From Bacteroides sp. 224 (GTDB lineage: Bacteria > Bacteroidota > Bacteroidia > Bacteroidales > Bacteroidaceae), in assembly GCF_010500995.1 (NCBI RefSeq), contig NZ_QVMK01000001.1, forward strand, positions 62,001 to 126,000: a DNA stretch of 64,000 nucleotides, written 5' to 3'. Each line of letters opens with the position of its first letter. The first letter of the stretch is position 1. Positions 39,076-49,263 of the stretch are shown here, piece by piece. The notes under the pieces were generated by a model, which was not told the DNA's origin, searched no databases, and saw only the letters and a program-made list of their open reading frames with translations. Position numbers and translations under genes: made by a program.

Positions 39076-41490
39076 TCAGAATTCTTTTTCAATGCTTCTG
39101 TATTTAGTCGTGAAAACAATCTTCTTGATATCAAGATCCTTGTTGACATCGAAAGCAATTGTTTTTGATTGTCCCGGATCCAGTTCGAAATGATGAGCTA
39201 TATCCTGTTTTTCACCATTTACATACAAGTTGATTTTACCTATGTCATTTATTGATCCTGTATTCTTAACCTCAACTAATATCTTTCTTTTGTTGTATTT
39301 CAAATTATCGGCCATGCCTTTATAAGCTAATTCAAAATTGGCTTTATAAGAACGTTCATAATTAATTTTTCCGTTTACCCCTTGGCTTGCTTCAAGAAAA
39401 CCTACACTGTCTTTAATTCGATCTTTGGGAACATATAAAGGGCTTTGTCCTCCCACCATGATTTTAAATTCACCTGGTTCTACTACCCGATCCATATTGT
39501 CGTTGAGTAAGGAAATCTCATAAGGAGTTAGGGTGAAAGAAACAGTTTTTGCTTCTCCCGGTTTCAGGTGAATCCGTTGGAAGTTCTTTAATTCCATCAC
39601 ACGTGTTTTTACGCTGGCATACATATCGGTTACATAAAGCTGAGCAACTTCATCTCCTGCGCGAGTACCGGTATTCTTAACTGTGGCTTGTATTTGGATA
39701 TTGCCATTGTTCAATACATCGGTTTTCAGGTTGGAATATTCAAAAGTAGTATAGCTCAATCCGTATCCGAAAGAATAAAGAGGTTTGAATTCCATATCTA
39801 CATATTCATAGCGGCGACCGGATGTTTTGAAATTATAGTAGAACGGAACTTGTCCAACGTGGCGTGGGAAAGTCATAGGTAATCTTCCTGCTGGGTTATA
39901 ATCTCCAAATAGTACGTTGGCGGTTGCAGTTCCTCCCTCTTGTCCGGGTAACCAATTCACAAGAATGGCTTTACAGTTTTCCGAAGCGAAAGATAAGTTA
40001 TAAGGACGTCCCGCCTGTAATACTAATACAACAGGCTTTCCGGTAGCACACACCGCTTCTAATAATTCTTGCTGATATCCGGGCAATATTAAAGTGGCAA
40101 GATCGTGGTTCTCTCCCGATGTTTGTACATTTTCTTTGCTGGCGCCGTCGCTATTGGAGCAATCTCCTAATACCATCACTACTACATCCGAGCTTTTGGC
40201 TGCTTTTATGGCAGCATCCTTGTTGAAATAGTCCTTATTAAAGAACTCGCATCCCTTTTCGTAAACTACGCGTGTGCTTTTTCCGGCTGTTGTTTGAATT
40301 CCTTTCAATACAGAAGTAGAGCGTTCTCCTGCTTTTTTCTGCGAGTAGTCACCTACTTGAAGATTATCGGCTCCCGGGCCTATTACGGCAATCGTTCTCG
40401 TAGATTTAGATAAAGGAAGTATGTTGTTCTTATTTTCGAGCAATACGATGGACTCTTCTGCTGCTTTACGGGCTACAGCCAGATGTTCGGGGCTTTCCCA
40501 CCCCGGATATTTTTTCTTCCAATCCAACGGTTTGGAAATACTGTGTTCAAATGAACCGTCTCTGAATAGTGTACTTAATACGCTGCGGCATACATTATCT
40601 ATATCTTCAATATTCAGTCTGCCTTCTTTAGCGGCTTTAATCACATCCTTATTATTATAGGTGTTTCCGCAGTTGGTTGCAATACCTGCTGCAAGCCCTT
40701 GTTCGGCAGCTTCGATCGCATCTTTGGCAGTATAATGCTTTTTGGCAGTCAGGTTTCCTAAAGCGCCGCAGTCACTTACGATGAAACCTCTGAATCCCCA
40801 TTCTTCTCGCAAAATATTGTAGAGAAGTTCTTTGCTTTTGGCAACAGGCACTCCTTTATAGTCATTGTATGACATCATGATGGATTGGCAATCGTACTTC
40901 TTAATCACATCGCGGAAAGGAACCAAATGTATTTCTCGCATTTCGCGTTCCGATAGTCCGATATCATGAGAATCGCGACCTCCCAGGGGCGCACCGTGTA
41001 TACCAAAATGTTTGGGAGTTGTCCATAAACCTTTAGATTGATATCCTTTGATCCATGCACCTCCTATCAGGCTGACCAATACCGGGTCTTCTCCGTAAGT
41101 CTCTTCGCAGCGTCCCCATCTGGGGTCTTGGGCAACATCCAGTACAGGCGACCAGGCTTGTTGCGCATTGGCTGCTTTGGTTTCATCGGCTATCACTTCG
41201 CCTACCTTTTCTATCAGTTCTTTATTCCAGGTAGCTCCTAAACCGATGGACTGTGGAAACATGGTGGCACCTTCTCCGTAAGAGAAACCATGAATGGCTT
41301 CTACCTTAAATACCGGAGGAATTCCCAAACGAGGCAATCCCGGCATGCCCCAACCTTCGCGGATGATTTCCATTTTATCTTCGGTGGTCATAGCACTCAG
41401 GAGGAGTTCTACTCTTTCTTCTACCGGTAAATTCGTATTTAACCAAGGCCTTTGCTGATGGGTATCCGTAGCTTCTTCTTTCTTTTGTAC
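39076..41490 (-). pseudogene. GH3 beta-glycosidase, start and signal peptide lost
   Basis: The first ATG (41391) lies inside the conserved N-terminus. The frame stays open upstream for about 33 codons, VQKKEEATDTHQQRPWLN and then LPVEERVELLLSAMTTEDKM, which is exactly how the mature part of such enzymes begins. It meets TAG at 41491-41493 before any start codon. The mature domains (nucleophile Asp in FIVSDCGALGNL, WLPGQEGGTATANVLFGDYNPAGRLPMTF, FnIII-like end, an extra C-terminal beta domain) are intact. The upstream sequence switches at 41490 to a divergent GH43 fragment. A deletion has removed its promoter and signal peptide, so it is probably not expressed or exported. Confidence 0.82.
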
Positions 41491-41491
41491 C

Positions 41492-42112
41492 TATTACTTT
41501 TACTTCCCCCATCCCAGCGGAACCGAATGGAACAAAACCTGGAAAGTAGGAATAGCCACCAGCAAGAAACCTGCCAGTGACTTTACTGTGCAAGGCTATC
41601 TGAATTTAGGAGAAGACAATTATGCCATGATTGATCCTTGTGTATTTGTGGATGATGACGGACAAGCCTACTTCTATTATGGCGGTGGCGGCAGATGTGC
41701 CGGAGCCAAATTAAAAAAGAATATGATAGAATTGGCAGAACCTCTCACTTTTATGGAAAGCTTAAAAGACTTCCATGAGGCTACCTGGGTATTTAAAAGA
41801 AACGGAATTTATTACCTCACTTACTCTGATAACCATAGGGAAGGGGATAAAGGAGCCAATCGTATGAATTATGCTACTTCTAAAAGTCCGTTGGGACCGT
41901 GGAAATATCAGGGTGTTTACTTAGATCCTACCGGCTGTGATACCAGTCATGGATCGGTTGTTGAGTACAAAGGACAATGGTATGCTTTCTATCATAATTC
42001 AGTTTTATCGGGTAGAGGAAATTTAAGATCTATTTGTGTGGATAAGTTATATTTTAATCCGGATGGAACTATACAGAAGGTGATTCAGACAGGGAAACTT
42101 TATTCGAAGTAA
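41492..42112 (+). pseudogene. GH43-type glycosidase, 3' fragment
   Basis: Codons from 41492 read YYFYFPHPSGTEWNKTWKVG, then DNYAMIDPCVFVDDDGQAYFYYGG, EATWVFKRNGIYYLTYS, GPWKYQGVYLDPT and DTSHGSVVEYKGQWYAFYH. This is the last two thirds of a five-bladed GH43 arabinosidase/xylosidase-like protein. The first blade with its Asp general base and the signal peptide are missing; the Glu of HEATW (general acid position) and the His of TSHGS remain. The GTG at 41588 is an internal codon, not a real start. It is joined head to head with a GH3 gene that is also cut at its 5' end. Confidence 0.82.
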
Positions 42113-42332
42113 TCTTTTTTATCCACTCTTTTGCTTATCATTGCTACATAGAATAAAGGTTTGAAGAAATCACGACAAAAAGCAAATGAGATAGATGGTT
42201 TTAATAAATGCCTATATCATACAGTAATAATTCTCCTTTTCATACCCTTTATTCCTCTTTTATTCTGTAATTTAGCACCAGATTTAGAAGAGTAAATGAA
42301 AAATAAGGAAATCAATTCCCTAATCTTTACGT
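42113..42332. other. Intergenic region, nothing recognised
   Basis: This 220-bp AT-rich gap precedes vanX. No clear hairpin, repeat or TAnnTTTG box was found. Confidence 0.5.
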
Positions 42333-43022
42333 ATGCGTATCATCATAGCCCTATTAACTTTGTTTAGTTCTGTATGTTTTGCGCAGAACACATATATAAA
42401 ACCCGTCAAACCGAAAAGCGACACTGCTCTTCGGTTTGATTCGTTGGGATTGGTAAATGTGGCCGAATTGGACAGTACCATCGCCATACAACTTATATAT
42501 GCCACAGCCAACAACTTCACCGGCGAGGTTTTGTACGATGACTTAACAGAAGCCTACCTGCACCCCGATGCGGCAGAGGCCCTTGTTGCTGCCCAACGTT
42601 TTCTGAAAGAACAATACCCGGCTTTCAACCTGGTGATTTATGATGCCACACGCCCCATGAGCGCCCAACGCAAGATGTGGAATCTGGTAAAAGGAACATC
42701 CAAAAGCATCTATGTATCTAACCCGGCACGTGGCGGAGGGCTTCACAACTACGGTTTGGCGGTAGATGTCAGTATACTCGATTCGCTGGGGCTGCCATTG
42801 CCAATGGGTACCGAATTCGACCATTTGGGCTACGAATCGCATATTACCCAAGAAGATGTGTTGGTACGAAACAAGATAATTACCCCGGAAGAGAAAAAGA
42901 ACAGAGAGCTTCTGCGCCGGGTAATGAGAAAAGCCGGATACCGCGCACTGAACAGCGAATGGTGGCACTTCAACAAGTATAGCCGCGATGAAGCCAAAAA
43001 ACGTTTTAAAGTGATTGACTGA
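42333..43022 (+). CDS. ddpX: D-alanyl-D-alanine dipeptidase (VanX/DdpX type)
   Basis: A 229-residue M15D zinc peptidase with a signal peptide (ALLTLFSSVCFAQ), so periplasmic. Zinc ligands and catalytic residues are in place: GGGLHNYGLAVDVS (His and Asp), SEWWHF (Glu and His), and the Arg of YDATRPMSAQR. It hydrolyses the D-Ala-D-Ala dipeptide, here more probably for peptidoglycan recycling than for vancomycin resistance, since no VanH/VanA is near. Its TGA overlaps the next start as TGATG. Confidence 0.9.
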   Translation: MRIIIALLTLFSSVCFAQNTYIKPVKPKSDTALRFDSLGLVNVAELDSTIAIQLIYATANNFTGEVLYDDLTEAYLHPDAAEALVAAQRFLKEQYPAFNLVIYDATRPMSAQRKMWNLVKGTSKSIYVSNPARGGGLHNYGLAVDVSILDSLGLPLPMGTEFDHLGYESHITQEDVLVRNKIITPEEKKNRELLRRVMRKAGYRALNSEWWHFNKYSRDEAKKRFKVID

Positions 43023-44239
43023 TGATTGCTATTTCTCCCGAAACCCGACGCTTCATCTGCGAACATGCCCATGAGGATGTTCGCCTGCTGGCACTCCAAG
43101 CCAGGAAATATCCCGAAGTAGATATGCCGATGGCCATCACCCAGATAGCAGGCAAGCAAACAATGGCGCAAAAAGTACCCTCGTGGCATGGGATAGAAGG
43201 GTTGCTTTATCCGGTTCACCTCTCGTTAGAGCAGTGTTCGTCGGAAATTAGTGCACGCTATAAATCCACGCTTGTGCAAGGGCACTCTTTGGCAGACCTT
43301 ACCGGGGGCTTTGGTATCGATTGCGCATTCTTATCTGTACACTTCAAAGAGGTTTCTTATATCGAAAGGCAAGAGCAGCTATGCGATATAGCCGGACATA
43401 ACTTTCCGCTTCTGGGCCTCAACCACATCCGTGTATATAATAAAGATAGTGTAGATTACCTCAAGCAGATGCCGGTGGTAGATTACATCTTTATAGACCC
43501 TGCACGCCGCAATGAACATGGTGGTAAAACCATTGCCGTATCGGATTGCGAGCCGGATGTAGCTGCCTTGGAAGAGCTTTTATTGGAGAAAGCACACACA
43601 GTGATGATTAAGCTTTCGCCCATGCTCGATCTCTCATTGGCCTTACAAAGTCTGCCCCATACTGCCGAAGTACATATTGTTTCCGTGCAAAACGAATGCA
43701 AAGAATTGCTGCTGATAGTGCGGAGAGATAAAGTAGACAACGTGCCGATTCATTGCATCAACTTCGTCCACAACGAGATGCAGAAGTTTAGTTTTTCGCA
43801 ACACAATGAATCGACAGCGCCATGCACTTATACCAACGAAGTAGGTATTTACTTATATGAGCCTAATGCTTCTCTGTTAAAGGCAGGAGCCTTCAAGAGT
43901 ATTGCTTCGGCTTATGAGTTGAAGAAGTTGCATCCCAACAGTCATCTTTATACATCGGACACACTCCAGGAAAACTTCCCCGGCAGATGCTTCGAAGTAA
44001 CAGGTTGCTTCTCATTAAAAGACAAGACCCTGAAAGAGGGGATAACGAAAGCCAATATAGCTACACGTAACTTTCCTCTATCCCCTGCCGAAATCCGCAA
44101 ACGCCTGAAACTGGGAGATGGCGGAGATTGCTACCTGTTCGGTACCACACTGGCGGAGGGAAAGAAGGTAGTGGTGAGGGGGAGGAAAGTCACAATTTAC
44201 TCCTCATTCGCAAACATCGGGTCCCAAGCCGGTAGCTGA
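43022..44239 (+). CDS. SAM-dependent methyltransferase with THUMP-like domain
   Basis: A 405-residue cytoplasmic protein. The central class I methyltransferase has the SAM-binding LADLTGGFGIDCAFLS (~92) and DYIFIDPARRNEHGGKTI (~155), an Asp-Pro-Ala-Arg motif at the place of an N-methyltransferase DPPY. The C-terminal THUMP-like domain (ATRNFPLSPAEIRKRLKLGDGG, LFGTTLAEGKKVVVRGRK) suggests an RNA target. The exact substrate is unknown. It is translationally coupled to ddpX (TGATG), and its last 43 bp overlap the end of pepC on the other strand. Confidence 0.85.
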   Translation: MIAISPETRRFICEHAHEDVRLLALQARKYPEVDMPMAITQIAGKQTMAQKVPSWHGIEGLLYPVHLSLEQCSSEISARYKSTLVQGHSLADLTGGFGIDCAFLSVHFKEVSYIERQEQLCDIAGHNFPLLGLNHIRVYNKDSVDYLKQMPVVDYIFIDPARRNEHGGKTIAVSDCEPDVAALEELLLEKAHTVMIKLSPMLDLSLALQSLPHTAEVHIVSVQNECKELLLIVRRDKVDNVPIHCINFVHNEMQKFSFSQHNESTAPCTYTNEVGIYLYEPNASLLKAGAFKSIASAYELKKLHPNSHLYTSDTLQENFPGRCFEVTGCFSLKDKTLKEGITKANIATRNFPLSPAEIRKRLKLGDGGDCYLFGTTLAEGKKVVVRGRKVTIYSSFANIGSQAGS

Positions 44240-45597
44240 GTAGGTTTCTGTTTGAGTACGCTCTTCACTTTTTCGGTGATATACTTCTTGTCTACTACTA
44301 AGCGGAACATATATTCATTAAACCATTCGTCGGTCATGATAAGGTGACCATTGTTAGCTCCCGGACCCCAACTGTTTTCTACCATCCACTTTTTAGGCTT
44401 TCCATTGGCGTCGAGGTCAACAGCCATTAGAGTCATGGCATGAGAGGAGCCGCTGGCAAAGGTTTGAATGCGTTGTTTTTTATCCATGCCGAAGGTGGTT
44501 CCTAACAGCGATTCGTAATCGTAGTTGTTCAAGTCGAGCAGACCTCTTTCACCATCGTAGAACTTACCTACATCACAAGAGAAATACATCATAGTGCTGT
44601 CTTTGATGGAAGCAATGGCCATTGCTTTGATATCTTCTATCGGCAGATTAACGTATGTCCAGTTCTTTCCGTCATAGCGGTGACGGTCGAAATCAATCTC
44701 ATATAATTTATAGAACTCACGCGCAGGGTCGTTCATCAGCATTACATAGTCATTAGCTATATCTCCGCCAACAAATTCTTTGAAGAAGCTTTGAGGAGTG
44801 TACTCCTTAGTTTCTACCGGCTTACCTTTAGCATCTTTGCGTGTCCATGTAAATGATGTGGGAGGTTCGCCAAGGTTGAGTACCAAGATACGGTAAATGG
44901 TAGACAGCATTTCTGTTTTGCTCTTTTCCAAAGCGGCTGTTTTGGCTCCTTTGGCAGCTTCGTCGCGCAATTGCAAGGCATACTCTTTCAGTTTGAGGCT
45001 TAGGAGGTTAGACATACGGGCTGTGTTTTCGCTGCTGGTAGTTTCTACCATTACGTCGGCAGGAACAACACCATATTTGGTTAGGATATCAAATACTCCC
45101 GTAAATTGTCCGCCATCGCCCAGCGCATTTTTAAACAGCCATTCTACTTTCCGGTCGTCCAGCGGTTTATCTTTGGTGTCGATGATTCCTTGTAGGAAGA
45201 GGTTTGATTTCTCCAACTGATCCCAGAAAGAAGAGTAATTTACCGAGAACTTAAAATCACCCATGTTATACTTAGCAATTGCTTTGGCACGGAATACGTT
45301 CAACCCGGTAAACAACCAACAACGGCCGGAAGATTTCTGGTCGGTAATACCTTTGCTTGGCACTTTGTGAGAGAAGTAAGTATCCGCATTATTCTTATTA
45401 TCGGCATTGGTGGCCAATTTGTTAATAGTAGTGCCGCTGAGAGCATTACGGATGGCTTTATCGGCCGGAGTTTCTTTATACGATTCTTTAATTTGTTTCA
45501 GCATACCGGGAGTGATTCCTCCATTGGCTTGTTGCGCCCACATTGTGGTGGTCATAGCAGAAGATAAGAGAACTGCCCAAAGAGTTTTTTGTTTCAT
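44197..45597 (-). CDS. pepC: Aminopeptidase C / bleomycin hydrolase family
   Basis: A 466-residue papain-fold (C1B) peptidase. The signal peptide (LLSSAMTTTMWAQ) puts it in the periplasm or outside, as usual for Bacteroides. The nucleophile Cys93 is in KSSGRCWLFTGLN; the catalytic His is in GSSHAMTLMAV and the Asn in KKWMVENSWGP. It removes N-terminal residues from peptides. It is a single-gene unit converging on the methyltransferase. Confidence 0.93.
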   Translation of the reverse strand: MKQKTLWAVLLSSAMTTTMWAQQANGGITPGMLKQIKESYKETPADKAIRNALSGTTINKLATNADNKNNADTYFSHKVPSKGITDQKSSGRCWLFTGLNVFRAKAIAKYNMGDFKFSVNYSSFWDQLEKSNLFLQGIIDTKDKPLDDRKVEWLFKNALGDGGQFTGVFDILTKYGVVPADVMVETTSSENTARMSNLLSLKLKEYALQLRDEAAKGAKTAALEKSKTEMLSTIYRILVLNLGEPPTSFTWTRKDAKGKPVETKEYTPQSFFKEFVGGDIANDYVMLMNDPAREFYKLYEIDFDRHRYDGKNWTYVNLPIEDIKAMAIASIKDSTMMYFSCDVGKFYDGERGLLDLNNYDYESLLGTTFGMDKKQRIQTFASGSSHAMTLMAVDLDANGKPKKWMVENSWGPGANNGHLIMTDEWFNEYMFRLVVDKKYITEKVKSVLKQKPTQLPAWDPMFANEE

Positions 45598-45642
45598 TTA
45601 GAAATAAGTATTTAATAGTTAGTGATACAAAGGTAGTGATTT

Positions 45643-47016
45643 TTATAGAAAAGAATGCATCATCGAAATTGCATATAACGGGCAGATACATACATGACGA
45701 ACAGCACCATTGGCTTCATTATCAATATAATCAAAAGCACCAAAATTCTCTAATGAGCATCGAATGCCTTTCATGAGCTTCTTTTCACGCATAAACAACC
45801 ATAAACTTTTCATTCCACCTTGTGTCCCTGCCTTTACTTCTACAGGTACCACACTCTGCTTATGGCTTGTAAGATAGTCTATTTCAGCTTGCGAATTTTT
45901 GGCTTGGCGTAGCCAATAGAACAGATCATGACGAATATTCGGACTCTGATAACGTAGTATCTCAAGGCCGGCTATCTGTTCAGCCATTGGACCTTTGTTT
46001 ACTAAATCTGCAGCATTGGCTGTGAGAATGTGTGTCGTGATTTGTGTGACATCACCAATTGTCATATTAAGCAAGCGAAGCATCAAACCGGTATCAATGA
46101 GTAAAATCTTCCGGTAAGAATTGTCAGCCTCACCACCAAGAGGAAGTCCATTTGCACCAGTGTGTGTGACAGGAATGAGAATGCCTGCAAGTATCAGCAT
46201 TTCAAGAGCCTTTTTCACCTCGTCAGTCTTATATCCTCCACCAACTTGAGAATAGACAAATTTCTTTGTTGCCTGAACTGCGGCACTACGCATTGTCAAA
46301 CGAAGAACTGTAGGATCAACCCTTTTCTTGTATTTGGGGAAATCATCTTCATAACTTACAATAATATCATCCTGTACTTCCTGACACTGTAGAAAATCAT
46401 GTGTATCAACCCATTTGCTTACAACTTCAGGCATACCTCCAATAAGCATATAAGTACGAAGTAAATCCACTAATTTGTTATGGAGGGGTTCTGGTATTGG
46501 CACGTCAGGTGAAGCCTGATTGCGAGCTTCCATGAGTAAATGTTCACCATTAGCCTCAAGAAATTCATCAAATGTCATAGGAGACATAAACATGGAATGA
46601 ATGCGTCCTACGCCGAAAGTAGGTAACTCTTCTAATGCAAACTCTAAGAGTGAACCTGCAGCAATAACATGAAGGTCGGGCATATCTTCCTTAAAGAAAC
46701 GAAGTGACATGATCGCTTCAGGGCATGCCTGTATCTCATCGAGAAACAGGAGTGTTTTGCCTGCCTTAATGAACTTACCACACATTGCAGCCATTTGAGG
46801 AATTATCCGTGTAACCTCAAGATTCCCTTGAAATAAGGTTTTGTACTCTGGTTGTTTCTCGAAGTTTACCTCTACATAACTTTCAAACTGCTCACTAAGG
46901 TGACGTACTGCAGTTGACTTTCCTACTTGGCGTGCACCACGTAGCAAAACAGGCTTATGAGTATCGCGTGACGCCCACTCTGATAAATAATTGTCGATAA
47001 TTCTTGCGTAATACAT
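45643..47016 (-). CDS. AAA ATPase with DUF4143 domain
   Basis: A 457-residue protein. Walker A is LLRGARQVGKSTA (~24) and Walker B is KTLLFLDEIQACP (~88), followed by HVIAAGSLLEFAL (sensor 1 region). The DUF4143 C-terminal domain (RQAKNSQAEIDYLTSHKQSVVPVEVKAGTQGG) resembles a PD-(D/E)XK fold with a D...EVK pattern. The family is widespread, and its role in DNA handling is not established. No clear partner lies beside it. Its AT-rich composition suggests it may be a recent arrival. Confidence 0.88.
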   Translation of the reverse strand: MYYARIIDNYLSEWASRDTHKPVLLRGARQVGKSTAVRHLSEQFESYVEVNFEKQPEYKTLFQGNLEVTRIIPQMAAMCGKFIKAGKTLLFLDEIQACPEAIMSLRFFKEDMPDLHVIAAGSLLEFALEELPTFGVGRIHSMFMSPMTFDEFLEANGEHLLMEARNQASPDVPIPEPLHNKLVDLLRTYMLIGGMPEVVSKWVDTHDFLQCQEVQDDIIVSYEDDFPKYKKRVDPTVLRLTMRSAAVQATKKFVYSQVGGGYKTDEVKKALEMLILAGILIPVTHTGANGLPLGGEADNSYRKILLIDTGLMLRLLNMTIGDVTQITTHILTANAADLVNKGPMAEQIAGLEILRYQSPNIRHDLFYWLRQAKNSQAEIDYLTSHKQSVVPVEVKAGTQGGMKSLWLFMREKKLMKGIRCSLENFGAFDYIDNEANGAVRHVCICPLYAISMMHSFL

Positions 47017-47141
47017 CCTAAGTCATTTATGTACCAAAGCTATGCAAAAATAATTATCCAAACAAATAATCAGTCTAAAATCGGGAAAATCCAAAGGAAT
47101 AAATTAAACTAAAGCGAACAAACCACCCCTTTCCCCCTACC

Positions 47142-48443
47142 TTACATCAGGAAATAGAAGAAAAGCAGCAATACAAAATTCAGAGCAATAACTGCTCCAA
47201 AGCCACCGAACAGCCACTTTCTGAGCTCCTTCCGTTTACCGGAAAAGAAGAAAGCATACCCCAGATTCACCAGAATGCTGCTAATGATGGCCTGCATAAC
47301 CCCTGCGGCTATGATGGCTACAGTAACCGTTTCTGTGCTTTGCAGCAAGTTCAATATAAAAGGAGTCGTATCGCTAAGGCCGGCCAGAAAAGACAGTAAA
47401 GTTAACCCACCCGTTCCGGCATATTCAATAGTATAATGCGTAACTACGGTGAACACCACAAAGAGGCCGGCAAAGATTAAGGCCACTTTAAACTCCAGCG
47501 GGTTGCTATTATCTTCCTCTGCCGGTGCTTCGCTCTTGTCCTTATGTTTGTCGGGCTGACGAATATGAATAAACAGAGCCACCAATGCACTGGCTAAAGA
47601 CATAATCAACAGGAAAGGGTAGATAGTAGCAAGTACCTCTTTGCTAAAGATAGATATCAGGATCAGAAAACGTATAAACATTACGCTGACGGCGGCAAGC
47701 ATAGCAGCCACATAATCGGGCAGTTCACCGGGACGTGCGGTTTTACATTTACGGGCAAGCACCGAAATGGTAGCCGTACTGCTATACATTCCTCCAATGA
47801 TACCGGACACTAATACGCCGGACTCATGAAAAACGTAGCGTTTCAGCAGATAAGATAAGTAAGAGATTCCCGAAACCACTACCGTTGTCAACCAAATGGT
47901 GTACGGCGTCAGATTAATCTCCGGAATTATGTTCTCTTTGGGAACCATCGGGAGAATGATGCCACTGATAGCCAAGAACTTAGCCAGCGTCACCATCTCA
48001 TCGTTCTGCATACGCTGGGCTATCTCGGTGAAGGTGTGTTTCAGCTCGGTGAGCAATAAAACTACCACCACAATGGTGAGGTAAAACCACGAGGGTTGTG
48101 TCATTACGATAGGTGCCAGACAGTACGTGATAAGTGCAATAATAATGGTAGTAACCCCGAACACATGAAACTGCGCCTGCTTTACATAATAGTTAATGCC
48201 CAACAGGATGCCCAATATCAATCCGCCACCCATGAAGAGTTTCATACTTTGCGGATCGAGTATATATAAAATGTATCCCAGAATACCGATGAAAGTAAAT
48301 GTACGATCGGTGCCAAAGAGCGTCGTTTCTCCTTCTCTCTTCAGGCTGATGCGCCGCTGTGAGAGTCCTATAAATAAAGAGAAAAGTGTCACTAAAAGAA
48401 ATGACACCAACTCTTGAGGCAAATATTCGTATATTTTATCCAT
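47142..48443 (-). CDS. MgtC/DUF4010 family membrane protein
   Basis: A 433-residue protein with about 12 membrane helices. The N-terminal part (LPQELVSFLLVTLFSLFIGLSQRR, TDRTFTFIGILGYILY) is MgtC/SapB-like, and the C-terminal part (GVLVSGIIGGMYSSTATISVLARK, GLTLLSFLAGLSDTTPFIL) is DUF4010. MgtC-like proteins are linked with magnesium limitation, but the molecular job of DUF4010 members is not known. It lies 7 bp after a CYTH gene in the same operon. Confidence 0.85.
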   Translation of the reverse strand: MDKIYEYLPQELVSFLLVTLFSLFIGLSQRRISLKREGETTLFGTDRTFTFIGILGYILYILDPQSMKLFMGGGLILGILLGINYYVKQAQFHVFGVTTIIIALITYCLAPIVMTQPSWFYLTIVVVVLLLTELKHTFTEIAQRMQNDEMVTLAKFLAISGIILPMVPKENIIPEINLTPYTIWLTTVVVSGISYLSYLLKRYVFHESGVLVSGIIGGMYSSTATISVLARKCKTARPGELPDYVAAMLAAVSVMFIRFLILISIFSKEVLATIYPFLLIMSLASALVALFIHIRQPDKHKDKSEAPAEEDNSNPLEFKVALIFAGLFVVFTVVTHYTIEYAGTGGLTLLSFLAGLSDTTPFILNLLQSTETVTVAIIAAGVMQAIISSILVNLGYAFFFSGKRKELRKWLFGGFGAVIALNFVLLLFFYFLM

Positions 48444-48450
48444 CAGTTAA

Positions 48451-48912
48451 TTACCATTTTGTGAAGGGATGTTTCATTAATTGCGAGTTGTAATACCGCA
48501 CATCTCCCGTAACTTCTTCGCCAATGAAGTGAGGCTTCACATATTCCTCCTCTTCAAAGTTGAGTTCTACTTCGGCCATAACCAAGCCTTGATTCTCGCC
48601 ATAGAACTCGTCTACCTCGAACGTATGCTTGCCGCTGCGCACCAGATAACGGGTTTTATCGATCACACCCGGTTCGCATAGCTTCATCAGGTCTTCGGCA
48701 TCGGGCAAGGATATTTCTTTTTCCCATTCGTAGCGAGTGGTTCCTGCTTCGTTGGAGGCTCCTTTTATGGTTAGGTATCCTTTATCACCGGCTATGCGCA
48801 CACGAACCGTTCGTCCCCGGGCAGAACTTATATAGCCTTGGGTGATTCTTATTTGTTTATAAGCTTGTGATTTAAACTCGCCTGTTACAAGAAACTTCCG
48901 TTCTATCTCCAT
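48451..48912 (-). CDS. CYTH domain protein (triphosphatase-like)
   Basis: A 153-residue tunnel-fold enzyme. MEIERKF supplies the ExExK signature at the very N-terminus, and later acidic strands (TFEVDEFYGENQGLVMAEVELNFEE) supply the metal-binding Glu residues. Members hydrolyse inorganic triphosphate or thiamine triphosphate; a few make cAMP. Its size fits a simple triphosphatase, but the substrate cannot be read. The start follows the stop of a 46-residue membrane protein without a gap (TAAATG), so the two are coupled. Confidence 0.88.
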   Translation of the reverse strand: MEIERKFLVTGEFKSQAYKQIRITQGYISSARGRTVRVRIAGDKGYLTIKGASNEAGTTRYEWEKEISLPDAEDLMKLCEPGVIDKTRYLVRSGKHTFEVDEFYGENQGLVMAEVELNFEEEEYVKPHFIGEEVTGDVRYYNSQLMKHPFTKW

Positions 48913-49053
48913 TTATTTATTAAGCAGTGAAAAGCCAATCATCATTAAAAGGCCCAATATGATTAATGATACAAAAAGTATCTTTATCACCTTTTGTCCT
49001 TGAGCTTCTTCGTTCTTTTTGCTTCCTTTTTTCTTTTTATTATTCTTTCCCAT
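48913..49053 (-). CDS. Small membrane protein, 46 residues
   Basis: The frame begins MGKNNKKKKGSKKNEEAQGQ, a very basic cytoplasmic tail, and continues with one hydrophobic helix (VIKILFVSLIILGLLMMIGF) ending in SLLNK. The positive-inside rule puts the N-terminus in the cytoplasm. The stop touches the ATG of the CYTH gene (TAAATG), and the DUF4010 gene follows, which supports a three-gene operon. I do not recognise a family. Confidence 0.7.
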   Translation of the reverse strand: MGKNNKKKKGSKKNEEAQGQKVIKILFVSLIILGLLMMIGFSLLNK

Positions 49054-49168
49054 GATCAGATTGTATTAGTTTTATAAGTGTTATGAACTGGTTGTTCATG
49101 AATTACCCAAAAATAGGAAGAAAAATAATGAGGTGCAAGGATTGCAGTATAAAAAAGATTTAATATCT

Positions 49169-49256
49169 CACCACAAAGTACACAGAGGACACAGAGGATA
49201 AGTTGCGATGCCGCAGGAAAATTAAAACCTCTGTGCCCTCTGTGTACTCTGTGGTG
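49169..49256. repeat. 29-bp inverted repeat hairpin (ACACAGAGG words)
   Basis: 49169-49197 pairs with 49228-49256 at 27 of 29 positions around a 30-base loop. Each arm contains a 9-bp word ACACAGAGG in tandem. The right arm ends 7 bp from the prfB stop codon; it may help end that transcript. Confidence 0.9.
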
Positions 49257-49263
49257 AAACACT

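Noticed and set aside
42333..43022. VanX as a vancomycin resistance gene
   Set aside because: No VanA/VanH/VanRS partners; such dipeptidases are common in peptidoglycan turnover.
45643..47016. DUF4143 ATPase as part of a defence system
   Set aside because: No toxin, nuclease or methylase partner beside it; the flanking genes look unrelated.
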